Below are positions 48,216 to 60,584 of a stretch of DNA of 64,000 nt, piece after piece. A model generated the notes under the pieces. That model did no database searches and had not been told where the DNA came from. It saw only the letters and a program-made list of their open reading frames with translations. Position numbers and translations under genes: made by a program. Origin of the DNA: Stenotrophomonas maltophilia (lineage in GTDB: Bacteria > Pseudomonadota > Gammaproteobacteria > Xanthomonadales > Xanthomonadaceae). The stretch covers positions 744,001 to 808,000 of the forward strand of contig NZ_CP037858.1 in assembly GCF_006974125.1 (NCBI RefSeq), read 5' to 3'. How positions within the stretch are numbered: the stretch's first letter is position 1; each line of letters opens with the position of its first letter.

Positions 48216-48585
48216 CTACGCGGTCATCCGCGTGGTACCGCGGGTGGAACGCGAGGAATTCATCAACGTCGGGGTGATCGTCTCCTGTCCTGGCGCGCGT
48301 CACCTGGAGGCGGCCATCGAGATCGATCCTGCGCGCCTGCGGGCCTTCGCGCCGGCGCTGGACCAGGAGGCGCTGCAGCCGTGGCTGGATGCGATCGTGG
48401 CCATCTGCCGCGGCGACGCCAGCGCCGGACCAATCGCGCAACTGCCCGCACGTGCCCGCTTCCACTTCCTTACCGCAAAGCGCAGCTCGGTCGTGCAGAT
48501 GTCGAGCACGCATGTGGGCCGCACGGCCGACCCGGCGGGTGTGGTGGAACACTTGATGACGAAGATGGTGCGGGTGCCGCGCTGA
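48193..48585 (+). CDS. DUF3037 protein, partner of HipA-like kinase
   Basis: The protein has 130 residues from the GTG at 48193, after GGAGGCC, overlapping the kinase gene by 23 bases. The DUF3037 pattern YDYAVIRVVPRVEREEFINVGVIV is followed by ARLRAFAPALDQEALQPWLDAI. It is the usual companion of short HipA-like kinases and may be their substrate or control protein; this is inference from gene pairing. Confidence 0.88.
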   Translation: MPTLHTYDYAVIRVVPRVEREEFINVGVIVSCPGARHLEAAIEIDPARLRAFAPALDQEALQPWLDAIVAICRGDASAGPIAQLPARARFHFLTAKRSSVVQMSSTHVGRTADPAGVVEHLMTKMVRVPR

Positions 48586-48597
48586 TGCGCCGGCCTC

Positions 48598-48822
48598 TCA
48601 CTTCCTGGCGCGCGCCCTGTGCCAGGCAATGAGTGCACAGGCTACCGCAGCGGCAATCAACACCCACCCGGCTGCCGCCTGTCCATGCAGGTAGCCTCGC
48701 GCATACGCCGCACTGGTACCTTCGCTGGCCATCGCCGGGACACCCTTGAGTATCACGTGCACCCCGCGCAGCAGGAGCACCATGCTGGCGACCAGACATA
48801 CCACGGGAAGCAATCGGTTCAT
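48598..48822 (-). CDS. Small membrane protein, unknown
   Basis: The protein has 74 residues from the ATG at 48822; a start at 48861 is possible. Two helices (LPVVCLVASMVLLLRGVHVIL, AAAGWVLIAAAVACALIAW) are separated by a polar loop. It is convergent with DUF3037, 12 bp away. No family recognised. Confidence 0.55.
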   Translation of the reverse strand: MNRLLPVVCLVASMVLLLRGVHVILKGVPAMASEGTSAAYARGYLHGQAAAGWVLIAAAVACALIAWHRARARK

Positions 48823-48884
48823 GGCCCGATTCTGGTCCGCCACCTGCCCCAGCGTCAACATCGCTGCAGCACAGTCGCTCGGGC

Positions 48885-50315
48885 CTACAGCGGCACTCTT
48901 CGCGCGATGTAGTTGACCACGTTGCCGATCGCATCCGGATCGACATTGGCCAGGCCAACAATCACATAGCCCTGCGCGGGCAGCACCACGATAGCGCTGT
49001 TCGATCCAGGCGCACCGCCTTCGTGACCGTACTGGTGTTCCCTGCCCGCGCCCTGCACCACGAAGCCGAATCCGTACCAGCCCTTGTGGTTCTGCGCCGT
49101 GGTGGCCTGTTGCAGCAACGCAGGTGAGACCAGCTTCCCACTGCGCAAAGCCTCGGCAAACGTCACCATGTCGCTTACCGTGCTGTAGCCACCGCCGGCT
49201 GACATGCCGCGCCAGGGCAGCGACTTCGTTTCACGGACCCATTGCCCATCCTTCTTCGTGTAGGCGACGGCACGCTGCGGGACGCTCGTTGTTTCCGGCT
49301 CGAAGCCGGTGCCGGTCATACCGGCCGGGCGCAGGATGTGCATCTCCACATACGCGTAGTACGACTGCCCCGAAACCGCTTCGATGATGCGCCCCAATAC
49401 GATGAAGCCATAGTTCGAATAGCTGTCCTGGCTGCCCGGCGTGAACTGCGGTGCATCCTTGGCAAAGCGTTGCACATAGTCATCCAGCGTCTTCAAGGAC
49501 GCGGAATACTGCTCGAAATCGTCGCCGAAGAAATCGCCCAGGCCACTGGTATGTGACAGCAGCTGGCGTACGGTCACGCTGTTGGCGACCGCCCTGTTCG
49601 GATAGTCCGGCAGGTACTTGCCGATCGTGCCATCGAGATTGAGCCTGCCCTCCTGCACCAGCTGCAGGATGGCCGCCGCGGTGAACATTTTGTTGGAGGA
49701 TGCAAGGCGGAACTGCGTATCCACGGCCACTGGAATGCCAGCGGTGCGATCGGCATTGCCACCGCGCCAGTCCAGCAGCACCTTGCCGTTCCGTGCCACC
49801 TGCAATGCACCCGACAACGCGTCCTGCGCCCGCAGCGCCTCCAGTTTTGCTGTGGCATCGGCCATCAGCGCGGGCAAAGCAACCCGTTCCGGCTTGTACT
49901 TGTCCGGCGTTTCAGTGCCCTCGATCTGGAACTGCTTCAAGTGCGACGGGTTGGCCGGGTCCATGACCGCCGTCACCCACATCACACGTTCGCTCAGCTG
50001 GCCCCTCACCAGCAGCTTCGCCTGGCTGGGCGCGCTCTCGAGTGTTTCCAGCACACTCAGCGGGCCTGTGCTCTCGCGGAACTCAAGATAGTCCTTGGGA
50101 GTGCTGCCTTCCTGCTTCGCATATCTGTCGGCGAATGCCTGCAACGCCTCGAGGCTGCTTGCATTGAAGGCCGCAAGCCAGTCATCGATGGCATCCTGCG
50201 CACGTGGATGTTCGCGCTCGGAAGATGCTGCGCCAGCTGGCGGAAACGCCGATGTGGCAACCAGGACCAAACAGGCCAGCGCATTGCAGAGAAACAGGCG
50301 TCCAACAGTCTTCAT
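48885..50315 (-). CDS. Serine hydrolase of the beta-lactamase/PBP fold
   Basis: The protein has 476 residues. A signal peptide (LACLVLVATSAFPPAGAAS) is followed by an N-terminal alpha/beta domain of about 120 residues of the SnoaL-like kind (AIDDWLAAFNASSLEALQAFADRYA). The catalytic domain carries SSNK (FRLASSNKMFTAAAIL), YSN (DSYSNYGFIVLG) and HEGG (YGHEGGAPGSN), so all three motifs are complete. Such proteins act as esterases, D-peptidases or unknown hydrolases. It is only distantly like the one at 25933, which lacks the N-terminal domain. Confidence 0.92.
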   Translation of the reverse strand: MKTVGRLFLCNALACLVLVATSAFPPAGAASSEREHPRAQDAIDDWLAAFNASSLEALQAFADRYAKQEGSTPKDYLEFRESTGPLSVLETLESAPSQAKLLVRGQLSERVMWVTAVMDPANPSHLKQFQIEGTETPDKYKPERVALPALMADATAKLEALRAQDALSGALQVARNGKVLLDWRGGNADRTAGIPVAVDTQFRLASSNKMFTAAAILQLVQEGRLNLDGTIGKYLPDYPNRAVANSVTVRQLLSHTSGLGDFFGDDFEQYSASLKTLDDYVQRFAKDAPQFTPGSQDSYSNYGFIVLGRIIEAVSGQSYYAYVEMHILRPAGMTGTGFEPETTSVPQRAVAYTKKDGQWVRETKSLPWRGMSAGGGYSTVSDMVTFAEALRSGKLVSPALLQQATTAQNHKGWYGFGFVVQGAGREHQYGHEGGAPGSNSAIVVLPAQGYVIVGLANVDPDAIGNVVNYIARRVPL

Positions 50316-50379
50316 GGCAATTCCTTTGCGGGTATCCCTGGGCGCATCCTAGACGATGGATCGGCCCGCCGCATCCACG

Positions 50380-50880
50380 CTAGGGACGCTGCCGCAACAC
50401 CTCAACCGTCACGTCGAATGCTTCGATGCGTTCCCACTCGCTCCGCTCATGCGGCAGCGATTCCACACCCATCCCGATCTGGTACCTCACCGTGTCTGCA
50501 CCTTCGCGCCAGCTGTACGGCGCACCATTGCTCCAGCCACAGCAGGTGTAGCGCAACATCGGCATGCCGAACGTCGCATGCAGATACGCCTCGACCCGCT
50601 CGGCACGGGCGCCTGCAACGCGGTAGTGGGCTTGCATGGGTTTGATGTAGGACGCGTCGTCCTGGCTGCAGCCCACGTACTCCAGCCCTGCCGGCTTCCG
50701 CCCCAACGCCTGCAGGAAATCCTGGCATTCGATATCAGGTCGCGCCAGGCCATCCGCGCGCCCTTGCACCTCCCACTCGGCCAACGCCTGCGCAGGTGTC
50801 TGTTGCGCAAGCGCGCTGGCGCTGGAAAAGGACGCCAGCAGCAGGACGCCGGCCACATGCTGCGGCAACGGGAGAGACAT
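50380..50880 (-). CDS. Secreted DUF4952-like protein
   Basis: The protein has 166 residues from the ATG at 50880. A signal peptide (VAGVLLLASFSSASALAQQ) precedes a domain with CQDFLQALGRKPAGLEYVGC, YIKPMQAHYRVAGARAERVEAYL, TCCGWSNG. This agrees with the DUF4952 pattern, with four Cys. It is probably periplasmic. Role unknown; it lies upstream of the serine hydrolase on the same strand, 64 bp away. Confidence 0.7.
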   Translation of the reverse strand: MSLPLPQHVAGVLLLASFSSASALAQQTPAQALAEWEVQGRADGLARPDIECQDFLQALGRKPAGLEYVGCSQDDASYIKPMQAHYRVAGARAERVEAYLHATFGMPMLRYTCCGWSNGAPYSWREGADTVRYQIGMGVESLPHERSEWERIEAFDVTVEVLRQRP

Positions 50881-50931
50881 CACGGGGCGAGTCCTTCGCA
50901 TGGGAACATGGGGACGCTGATCGATGCCACG

Positions 50932-51837
50932 CTATCGCCTTGCCATCGTCTGCTCAGTAAATCGTGCCACGCAGAAGTCCAGGAAGCTGCGCAGCTTGGG
51001 CGTCAGCTGGCGATCGCGCGGGTACACCAGGTTGATCCAGGTCGATACCGGCACATGGTCCGGGAGCACTTCCACCAGCTCACCACGCGCCAGCGCGGCG
51101 GCAAGCATTTCGTAGGGCTGCAGGATCAATCCCAGACCACCCACGGCCGCCGTCAACAGCGGCTCGGCCTGATTGACCATGAAGCGGCTGGACACCGGCA
51201 CGCTCAACACGCTGCCATCGGCATCGCGGAAGCTCCAGCGGGTGCGGATGATCGAATGCGCGAAGCCCAGGCACTCGTGCCGGCTCAGGTCACTCGGGTG
51301 GGTAATCGGCGGACGCGACGCCAGGTAGGCCGGCGATGCGCACAGCACAAGCGGATACGGCCCCAATCGCCGTGCCACCAGCCCGCTGTCGGCCAGGTCA
51401 CCGGTACGGAACACCAGGTCGTAGCCGTCCTCGACGATGTCCACCAGGCTGTTGGACAGGTTCAGATCGACCTGCACATCCGGGTACTGCTGCATGTAAG
51501 CCACCACTGCCGGGCCGAGCGCGTGCACGCCAAAGGTGACCGGCGCGCTGATGCGCAGGCGTCCCATCGGCCGTCCGCGCGCCACTTCCGCCAATTGCTC
51601 GGCGCCCTCCACTTCCTCCAGGATCACCCGTGCCCGTGCCAGATAGGCCTGGCCGAAGTCGGTCAGGCTCTGCTTGCGCGTGGTGCGGTTGAGCAGGCGC
51701 ACGCCCAGATGCTGCTCCAGCGCCTGGATGTGCTTGCCGACCAGCTGCGGCGACAGGTCCAATGCCTCGGCAGCGGCGGCGAAAGAGCCGACCTCGGCTA
51801 CCTTGGCGAAGGTCCGGAGCGGAACGATCAGGTCCAT
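50932..51837 (-). CDS. LysR-family regulator, divergent to quinone oxidoreductase
   Basis: The protein has 301 residues from the ATG at 51837. The helix-turn-helix (MDLIVPLRTFAKVAEVGSFAAAAEALDLSPQLVGKHIQALE) is of the DhcR/AaeR-like type. The 119-bp gap to the divergent oxidoreductase gene is the expected control region. The likely target is that gene. Confidence 0.92.
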   Translation of the reverse strand: MDLIVPLRTFAKVAEVGSFAAAAEALDLSPQLVGKHIQALEQHLGVRLLNRTTRKQSLTDFGQAYLARARVILEEVEGAEQLAEVARGRPMGRLRISAPVTFGVHALGPAVVAYMQQYPDVQVDLNLSNSLVDIVEDGYDLVFRTGDLADSGLVARRLGPYPLVLCASPAYLASRPPITHPSDLSRHECLGFAHSIIRTRWSFRDADGSVLSVPVSSRFMVNQAEPLLTAAVGGLGLILQPYEMLAAALARGELVEVLPDHVPVSTWINLVYPRDRQLTPKLRSFLDFCVARFTEQTMARR

Positions 51838-51840
51838 TGC

Positions 51841-51852
51841 AAACAATTGTTT
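51841..51852. promoter_or_regulatory. Perfect 12-bp palindrome in LysR/oxidoreductase gap
   Basis: AAACAATTGTTT is a perfect dyad four bases before the LysR start codon, in an AT-rich patch. It is a reasonable site for LysR self-repression. Confidence 0.5.
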
Positions 51853-51956
51853 TTCAATGAAACGCCAGATTACCCCTTATTCTGGTTGCAGACTACGCGC
51901 ACAGTAGCGCTCACCCTTTCGCCGGCGCCCTCGTCGGCCCTTCCTCGGAGTCCCCC

Positions 51957-52946
51957 ATGAGCCAGGTTGTCCGCATCCACGAATATGGCACCGCCGATGT
52001 GCTGCGCATCGACGATATCGACGTTCCCGCCCCCGCGCCTGACGAAGTCCAGATCCGGGTGAGGGCGATCGGCCTGAACCGCGCTGAGGTGATGTTCCGC
52101 AACGGCGCCTATCTGCAGGAAGCGCAGTTCCCCAGCCGGCTGGGCTACGAAGCGGCCGGCATTGTCGAAGCGGTCGGCAGTGCGGTGAGCGGCTTCGCAG
52201 CAGGCGATGCGGTCAGCGTGATACCGCCGCTGGACATCGCGCGCTGGGGCACCTACGGCGAGCTGGCCAATGTGCCGGCTCGACTGGTGGTCAAGCACCC
52301 GCAGGCGCTGGACTTTGAAACGGCTGCTGCGGTGTGGATGCAGTACGTCACCGCCTGGGGCGCGCTGCTGGAGCAGGCGCACCTGTCCGCTGGGGATTTC
52401 GTCATCATCACCGCTGCCAGCAGCAGCGTTGGCCTGGCCGCGATCCAGATCGCCAATGCGGTGGGCGCCACGCCGATCGCGGTCACCCGCGGCCCGGGCA
52501 AGCGCCAGGCCCTGCTCGATGCCGGTGCCGCCCACGTCATCGCCACCCAGGAGCAGGATCTGGTGGCCGAAGTAGCGCGCATCACCGGTGGCGCCGGCGC
52601 CCGCGTGGTGTTCGATCCGATCGGTGGCCCGCAGTTCGTTCCGCTGACCGAAGCGATGGCACGTGGCGGCATCCTGCTGGAATACGGCGCGCTGAGCAGC
52701 GAACCCACGCCGTTCCCGCTGTTCAACGTGCTGGGCAAGTCGCTGACGCTGAAGGGCTACCTGTACTCGGAAATCGTCTCCGACGATGCCGCGCTGGCGC
52801 GTGCCAAAGCCTTCATCCTCGATGGCCTGGACAAGGGCGTGCTGGCGCCGATGATCGCCAAGGTGTTCCCGTTCGCGCAGATCCAGGAAGCACACCGTTA
52901 CCTGGAATCGAACGAGCAGATCGGCAAGGTGGTGGTCACGGTGTAA
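51957..52946 (+). CDS. Zinc-independent alcohol dehydrogenase/quinone oxidoreductase (MDR)
   Basis: The protein has 329 residues. The medium-chain fold has a GroES-like N-terminus (VRAIGLNRAEVMFRNGAYL, LGYEAAGIVEAVG) and a nucleotide fold (FVIITAASSSVGLAAIQIANAVGA) with ASSSVG in place of the usual AGAGGVG. No zinc-binding Cys/His set is present, so it is of the QOR type, using NADPH on quinones or enones. The LysR gene opposite is its likely regulator. Confidence 0.92.
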   Translation: MSQVVRIHEYGTADVLRIDDIDVPAPAPDEVQIRVRAIGLNRAEVMFRNGAYLQEAQFPSRLGYEAAGIVEAVGSAVSGFAAGDAVSVIPPLDIARWGTYGELANVPARLVVKHPQALDFETAAAVWMQYVTAWGALLEQAHLSAGDFVIITAASSSVGLAAIQIANAVGATPIAVTRGPGKRQALLDAGAAHVIATQEQDLVAEVARITGGAGARVVFDPIGGPQFVPLTEAMARGGILLEYGALSSEPTPFPLFNVLGKSLTLKGYLYSEIVSDDAALARAKAFILDGLDKGVLAPMIAKVFPFAQIQEAHRYLESNEQIGKVVVTV

Positions 52947-52989
52947 TCCCGTGTCATGCAATGGGGGCGGCCCACCGCCCCCGTTGCGG

Positions 52990-55518
52990 TTACCTCGGCA
53001 ACGCAAACGCCATCACGTAATCGCCGTTCGGGGTTTCCATGAAATGGTGGCCGCCGGCCATGATCACCACGTACTGGCGGCCACCCTGTTCGTACACCAT
53101 CGGGTTGGCCTGCCCGCCCGCCGGCAGCTTGGCGTGCCACAGCTCCTTGCCGGTCTTCAGGTCGATCGCGCGCAGCAGATCATCAGTGGCGGCCGCAATG
53201 AAGATCAGGCCGCTGGCGGTGACTACCGAACCGCCATTGTTCGGCGTGCCGATCTCGATCGGCAGGCCGGAACGGATGCCGAACGGTCCGTTGCCGCGCG
53301 CACTGCCGAACGGGCGGTCCCACAGCAGCTTGCCGGTGCGCAGGTCGATGGCACGGATACCGCCATAGGGGGGCTGCTTGCACAGCAGGCCGGTGAACGG
53401 CAGTCGCCAGCCAGCGTTGACCTGGATGCCATACGGCGTGCCCACCTGCGGGTCGCCCGCGCCTTCGGCACCGCCTTTGTCGAACCGGATCTTCTCGCGT
53501 GGCAGCCAGCCCAACCGGTCAGCCTCGGCACGTGGCACCAGCCGGTTGTAGTTGGGCATGTCGTTGTAGTTGGCCACGATCACGCCGCGGCGCGTATCGA
53601 TGGACACGCTGCCCCAGTCCGAGCCGCCGTTGTAGCCGGGGTACTCGATGGAATGGCGCTCGCTGCTCGGCGGCGTATAGAAACCCTCGTAGTACGCCTT
53701 GCGGAACTGGATGCGGCAGACCAGCTGGTCGATCGGGGTGATGCCCCACATGTCACGCTCGGTCAGGTCATGTTCGCGGCGCAGCGTGTGGTACAGCGAA
53801 AACAGCTGGGTGGGTGAACGCTGCTCGGGTTCGACGCCGCCCACCGGCACCTTGCGCTCTTCGGCGGCGGTCAGGAGCTGGCCGTTGCGGCGATCGAGGA
53901 TGTACATGTCACCCTGCTTGGTCGGCAGCAGGATCGCCGGCACCTTGCCCGCCGCCGTCGGGTAGTCGATCAGGCTGGCCTGCGAACCCAGGTCGTAGTC
54001 CCACACATCCTTGCGCACCGCCTGAAAATGCCAGACCGGCTTGCCGGTGGCCACGTCGATCGCCACCAGCGAGGTCGCATAGCGATTCTGGTTCTCCGTG
54101 CGCGAGCCGCTCCAGTAGTCGGCGGCTGAATTGCCCAGCGGCAGGTAGACCAGGCCCAGCGCTTCATCACCGGTGGCGGTGGTCCACATGTTCGGCGTGC
54201 CGCGCGTATAGGTCTGCTCGCGCGGCGGCAGGCCGCTGCGCTCGGGCTGGTCCATGTCCCACGCCCAGCGCAGCTTGCCGGTGATGGCGTCGTACGCCTG
54301 GATCACGCCCGAGGGCGCATCGCGGCGCTGCCCGTCCAGCACCTGATGACCGGTCACGATCACGCCGCGCACGATGGCCGGTGGCGAGGTGATCGACACG
54401 TAACCCGGTGGCACCTCGCCCATCCCCAAGGTGATGTCGACCTGGCCGTTGTTGCCGAAGTTGGCGCAGGGATGGCCGCTGTCCGCGTCCACCGCGATGA
54501 TGCGACCGTCCAGCGTGCCTTCAATGATGCGCGCCCAGCACGCCGGACGACTGCCCGGTGCAGCGCTGCGGGTGACGCTGGGCGGCGGTTCCGGCAGCGC
54601 CAGATCAGCGGCGACATCGGCCAGCACCGCATCGGCCACGGTCGGTGCGCTCGATTGTTCGTAATAACTCACACCACGACAGGCAGCGGTATAGGGAATC
54701 GAGGCATCCTTCACCTTTGGATCGAACCGCCACAGTTCCTTGCCGCTGGCAGCGTCAAGCGCGATCAGTCGGTTGCGCGCGGTGCACAGGTACAGCCGGT
54801 CGCCGATCTTCAGCGGGGTGGTTTCCGCGCCCCAGCGCTTCTTCGGCATATCGCCGGTGCGGAACTGCCAGGCCAGCTGCAACGTGGCCACATTGGCCGG
54901 GGTGATCTGCTGCAGCGGCGAATAGCGGGTGGCCGCATTGCTGCGGCCCCACGCCGGCCAGTCGCCCTCGGCGGGCTGGTCAGCCGGCTGCAGGCCCGTG
55001 GTATCGCGCGTAGGTTCCAGTCCGGCGCTGACTGCGCCTTCCGGGAACGGCAGGTGCCCGTCCACTTCACCATGCGGCGCAAAGGCCAGGCCGAAGGCGG
55101 CCACGAACACCAGCATCAGCACGCCCGCCACACTGCGCGACAAGCGCTTGGAGACCGGCTCGTGCAGGGTGGGCGCCAGCAAGGCCAGCACGATGCCAAG
55201 TGCGGTCACCAGGCCCAGCCGCGGCACCCAGCGCCAGTAGTCGCTGCCCGACTCCCACCAGGTCCACAGCAGCGTACCGGTGAACACCAGCGCATACAGC
55301 AATGCACCGCTGCGGCGGTTGCCGAACAACAGGATGCCGCTGGCCAGCAGGCCGAGCCCGGCGATGGCGTAGTACGCCGAGCCGCCAAGGCTGAGCAGCC
55401 ACGCGCCGAGCCCGCCGATGACCAGGCCGAGCACGACCAGCAGCAGCGACAGCACGGTAACCAGAGGATGCCGGGCAGCGCGGACGGGAGCTGGAGCGGA
55501 CGGCGGCGTGGCGGACAT
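52990..55518 (-). CDS. gcd: Membrane PQQ-dependent glucose/quinate/shikimate dehydrogenase
   Basis: The protein has 842 residues from the ATG at 55518. Five N-terminal helices (about 20-140) anchor it in the inner membrane. An eight-bladed PQQ propeller follows: GDWPAWGRSNAATRYSPLQQI, ELWRFDPKV, REQTYTRGTPNMWTT, GNGPFGIRSGLPIEIGTPNNGG. It oxidises a periplasmic sugar or polyol, most often glucose to gluconolactone, and passes electrons to ubiquinone. Quinate or shikimate is an alternative substrate that sequence alone cannot exclude. No pqq genes are in the window. Confidence 0.9.
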   Translation of the reverse strand: MSATPPSAPAPVRAARHPLVTVLSLLLVVLGLVIGGLGAWLLSLGGSAYYAIAGLGLLASGILLFGNRRSGALLYALVFTGTLLWTWWESGSDYWRWVPRLGLVTALGIVLALLAPTLHEPVSKRLSRSVAGVLMLVFVAAFGLAFAPHGEVDGHLPFPEGAVSAGLEPTRDTTGLQPADQPAEGDWPAWGRSNAATRYSPLQQITPANVATLQLAWQFRTGDMPKKRWGAETTPLKIGDRLYLCTARNRLIALDAASGKELWRFDPKVKDASIPYTAACRGVSYYEQSSAPTVADAVLADVAADLALPEPPPSVTRSAAPGSRPACWARIIEGTLDGRIIAVDADSGHPCANFGNNGQVDITLGMGEVPPGYVSITSPPAIVRGVIVTGHQVLDGQRRDAPSGVIQAYDAITGKLRWAWDMDQPERSGLPPREQTYTRGTPNMWTTATGDEALGLVYLPLGNSAADYWSGSRTENQNRYATSLVAIDVATGKPVWHFQAVRKDVWDYDLGSQASLIDYPTAAGKVPAILLPTKQGDMYILDRRNGQLLTAAEERKVPVGGVEPEQRSPTQLFSLYHTLRREHDLTERDMWGITPIDQLVCRIQFRKAYYEGFYTPPSSERHSIEYPGYNGGSDWGSVSIDTRRGVIVANYNDMPNYNRLVPRAEADRLGWLPREKIRFDKGGAEGAGDPQVGTPYGIQVNAGWRLPFTGLLCKQPPYGGIRAIDLRTGKLLWDRPFGSARGNGPFGIRSGLPIEIGTPNNGGSVVTASGLIFIAAATDDLLRAIDLKTGKELWHAKLPAGGQANPMVYEQGGRQYVVIMAGGHHFMETPNGDYVMAFALPR

Positions 55519-55594
55519 CGTCGATCTCCGGGGCAGCATGCGCCGTTATCCCACCGCCGACGTGAAGCGCGCGCGTATATGCCGCATCCGGATA

Positions 55595-55625
55595 CGACGA
55601 CGCCGGCACAGGGCCGGCGTCGTCG
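55595..55625. terminator. Hairpin between gyrA and the PQQ dehydrogenase gene
   Basis: A perfect 13-bp stem (CGACGACGCCGGC/GCCGGCGTCGTCG) with an ACAGG loop lies 24 bases after the gyrA stop. No T run follows on the minus strand, so termination would be weak or aided. Confidence 0.6.
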
Positions 55626-55648
55626 GGTACCTCAGGCTCGCAGCAGGA

Positions 55649-58369
<2,721 letters not shown>

Positions 58370-58527
58370 TCGGGTTCCGTTGTCTGGTAGCGGTCCAGTC
58401 CGGCGCAGCCCTCTGCGGGAGGGGGTCGCGCCGGAACCTCGATTCAACCTGTGGATACTACCACAACAGGCCGTTTTCCGCCTCCCTTTACGGGGATTTT
58501 ACCTGCACAAATCAGGAACTTAGGGGG

Positions 58528-58598
58528 TTGCCGGCCAGCGGCCGGCACTACCGGGGCCGGGGTCGGAGCCCTTTCCTGCGGAAAGGGCTCCGACCCCG
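58528..58598. repeat. SMAG element plus 19-bp perfect hairpin
   Basis: The first (58528-58551) is the classic GTAG-led GTGCCGGCC/GGCCGGCA repeat, minus strand. The second (58558-58598) is a 19-bp perfect stem, CGGGGTCGGAGCCCTTTCC paired with its inverse across TGC. Together they fill the gap between the mtnA end and the gyrA promoter region and may terminate mtnA. Confidence 0.92.
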
Positions 58599-58605
58599 CT
58601 GTCCA

Positions 58606-59670
58606 TCAGCCGCCGAAGGCGGCGCGCATGTTCCCGGCGGTCGGGTTCAGGATCACCCCGCGCTCGGTCACGATGGCGTCGATCAGCTCGCCCGGGGTGA
58701 CGTCGAACACCGGGTTCCAGGCAGCGATGCCCTCGGCCACGGTGCGGGTGCCGCCCAAACCGTACAGCTCGCCCGGATCGCGCTGCTCGATCTCGATCTG
58801 GCTGCCGTCAACAGTCTCCATGTCCACCGTCGAGGACGGCGCCACGACCATGAACTTCACGCCGTGATGGCGCGCAGCGATGGCCAGCTGGTAGGTTCCG
58901 ATCTTGTTGGCGGTATCGCCGTTGGCGCAGATGCGGTCGGCACCGACGATCACCCACTGCACAGCACCGGTCTTCATCAGGTGCGAGGCAGCCGAATCGG
59001 CGATCAGCGTGGCGTCAATGCCATCCTGCTGCAGCTCCCACACGGTCAGGCGCGCGCCCTGCAACCACGGCCGGGTTTCGCCGGCGAACACGCGGGCGAT
59101 GCGATGCTGGGCCATGCCGGCACGGATCACGCCCAGCGCGGTGCCGAAGCCGGCGGTGGCCAGCGAGCCGGTGTTGCAGTGGGTCAGCACGCCGCTGCCG
59201 GCTTCGATCAGGCCTGCGCCCAGCGCGCCCATATGGCGGTTGGCGGCCAGGTCTTCCTCGGCGATGGCCTGCGCTTCCGCCTCCAGCTTCGCCTTCCAGT
59301 CAGCACCGGCGGCATTCAGGCAACGGCGCATGCGCGCCAGCGCCCAGGCCAGATTGACGGCGGTCGGACGCGAGGCGTTCAGGCGCTGCAGCGCCGGCTC
59401 CAGCTGCTGCAGGGCATGTGCACCGTCGGCGGCCTGCACTTCGCGCGCCGCCAGTACCACGCCCCAGGCGGCGGCAATGCCGATTGCCGGCGCACCACGC
59501 ACGGTCAACGCGTGGATGGCCGCAGCCACTTCGTCACTGTCATGGCAGACCACATGCTCGACCACGAACGGCAGCTTGCGCTGGTCCAGCAGTTGCAGGG
59601 CATCGCCGGTCCACAGGATCGGGCGGATGTGGTCGTAACGGGCGTAGTCGATGTCGGAGGCAGTGTTCAT
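58606..59670 (-). CDS. mtnA: Methylthioribose-1-phosphate isomerase
   Basis: The protein has 354 residues from the ATG at 59670. It belongs to the eIF2B-like family. [13 protein letters not shown] near residue 55, the catalytic Cys in [13 protein letters not shown] near 165 and the catalytic Asp in [13 protein letters not shown] near 245 are in place. It converts methylthioribose-1-phosphate to methylthioribulose-1-phosphate in methionine salvage. No other mtn gene is in the window. It is upstream of gyrA on the same strand but separated by strong hairpins. Confidence 0.97.
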   Translation of the reverse strand: MNTASDIDYARYDHIRPILWTGDALQLLDQRKLPFVVEHVVCHDSDEVAAAIHALTVRGAPAIGIAAAWGVVLAAREVQAADGAHALQQLEPALQRLNASRPTAVNLAWALARMRRCLNAAGADWKAKLEAEAQAIAEEDLAANRHMGALGAGLIEAGSGVLTHCNTGSLATAGFGTALGVIRAGMAQHRIARVFAGETRPWLQGARLTVWELQQDGIDATLIADSAASHLMKTGAVQWVIVGADRICANGDTANKIGTYQLAIAARHHGVKFMVVAPSSTVDMETVDGSQIEIEQRDPGELYGLGGTRTVAEGIAAWNPVFDVTPGELIDAIVTERGVILNPTAGNMRAAFGG

Positions 59671-59717
59671 GGGCCCATTGTAGGGCCACGCCCCCCGGGG
59701 TTGGAGCCCGCCCGGAC

Positions 59718-60446
59718 TCAATTCACCGAGAATTCGGCGCGGCAGCCGCCGTCCACCCAGATGCCGTTGCGACTCCAGCCCCAGGTACTGCCTTCCTCGC
59801 ACGGCGTGCTGGACAGCTGCTCGACGACAGCGGCACCGACCGAGATGCTGGCACCGCAGAAGCGGCGCTTCTTCGACTTCGATTCACAGGTCAGCCGGCG
59901 TGGTACGTCGACGAATCGGCCATCCTCGTCAGCCACTTCGAAGTCCCCCTGGCAACCGCGGCTGGTCCAGACTTCATTGCGCTTGTAGCCCCAGCCCTGC
60001 CCTTCGCGGCATGGCAGCGCCGACAGCTGGCGCAGCAGCCGCACTGGCGCGCCATCCAGGCGCACCGGGCAACTCTGCGGGCGGCCATTGGATTCACAAC
60101 GCACCACGCGACGGACCAGGCGCTTGCCCTCGCTGGCTGCGGGCGCGGCACCTGCAGCACGGCGCGCGCGGAACTCGGCGCGGCAGCCCAGCGTGACCCA
60201 CACGCCGCTGCGGTCGGTGCCCCATTCGCTGCCACGGATGCAGCTGCTGTTGGAGAGCTGGCGCACCAGGTCGATGCCGTTGCTGACATCGATATCGCAA
60301 TGCACCCAGCCCATGTCGCGTGATTCACAGGTCACCACTTCACCGTCGTAGCCGGCCTGCTGGGCAGATGCCGATGACGGCAGCCAGGCACCCCAGAGCG
60401 CGATGGAGTACACCGGTGCAGCGACAACCGCAAACCACTTGACCAA
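59718..60446 (-). CDS. Secreted DUF3011 protein, three repeats
   Basis: The protein has 242 residues from a TTG at 60446, after GGGGAAGG. A signal segment ([19 protein letters not shown]) is followed by three copies of the DUF3011 unit: CES...C..D...[26 protein letters not shown]. Unit 1 ends near 100, unit 2 near 170 and unit 3 at the end. Each has four Cys, so disulfides in the periplasm are likely. The family is common in Xanthomonadaceae; role unknown. Confidence 0.85.
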   Translation of the reverse strand: MVKWFAVVAAPVYSIALWGAWLPSSASAQQAGYDGEVVTCESRDMGWVHCDIDVSNGIDLVRQLSNSSCIRGSEWGTDRSGVWVTLGCRAEFRARRAAGAAPAASEGKRLVRRVVRCESNGRPQSCPVRLDGAPVRLLRQLSALPCREGQGWGYKRNEVWTSRGCQGDFEVADEDGRFVDVPRRLTCESKSKKRRFCGASISVGAAVVEQLSSTPCEEGSTWGWSRNGIWVDGGCRAEFSVN

Positions 60447-60584
60447 AGCCTTCCCCAGCAGGAATGGATGAACTGCGTGCCAGTGTCCGGCATCTGCCGT
60501 GATAAGAGCATCATCCTGCTTACCGAAGCAAGCGCGGAAACACGGAATTCCGTTCAGTCTTCGACGTTCAGGAACGCACGTCGC

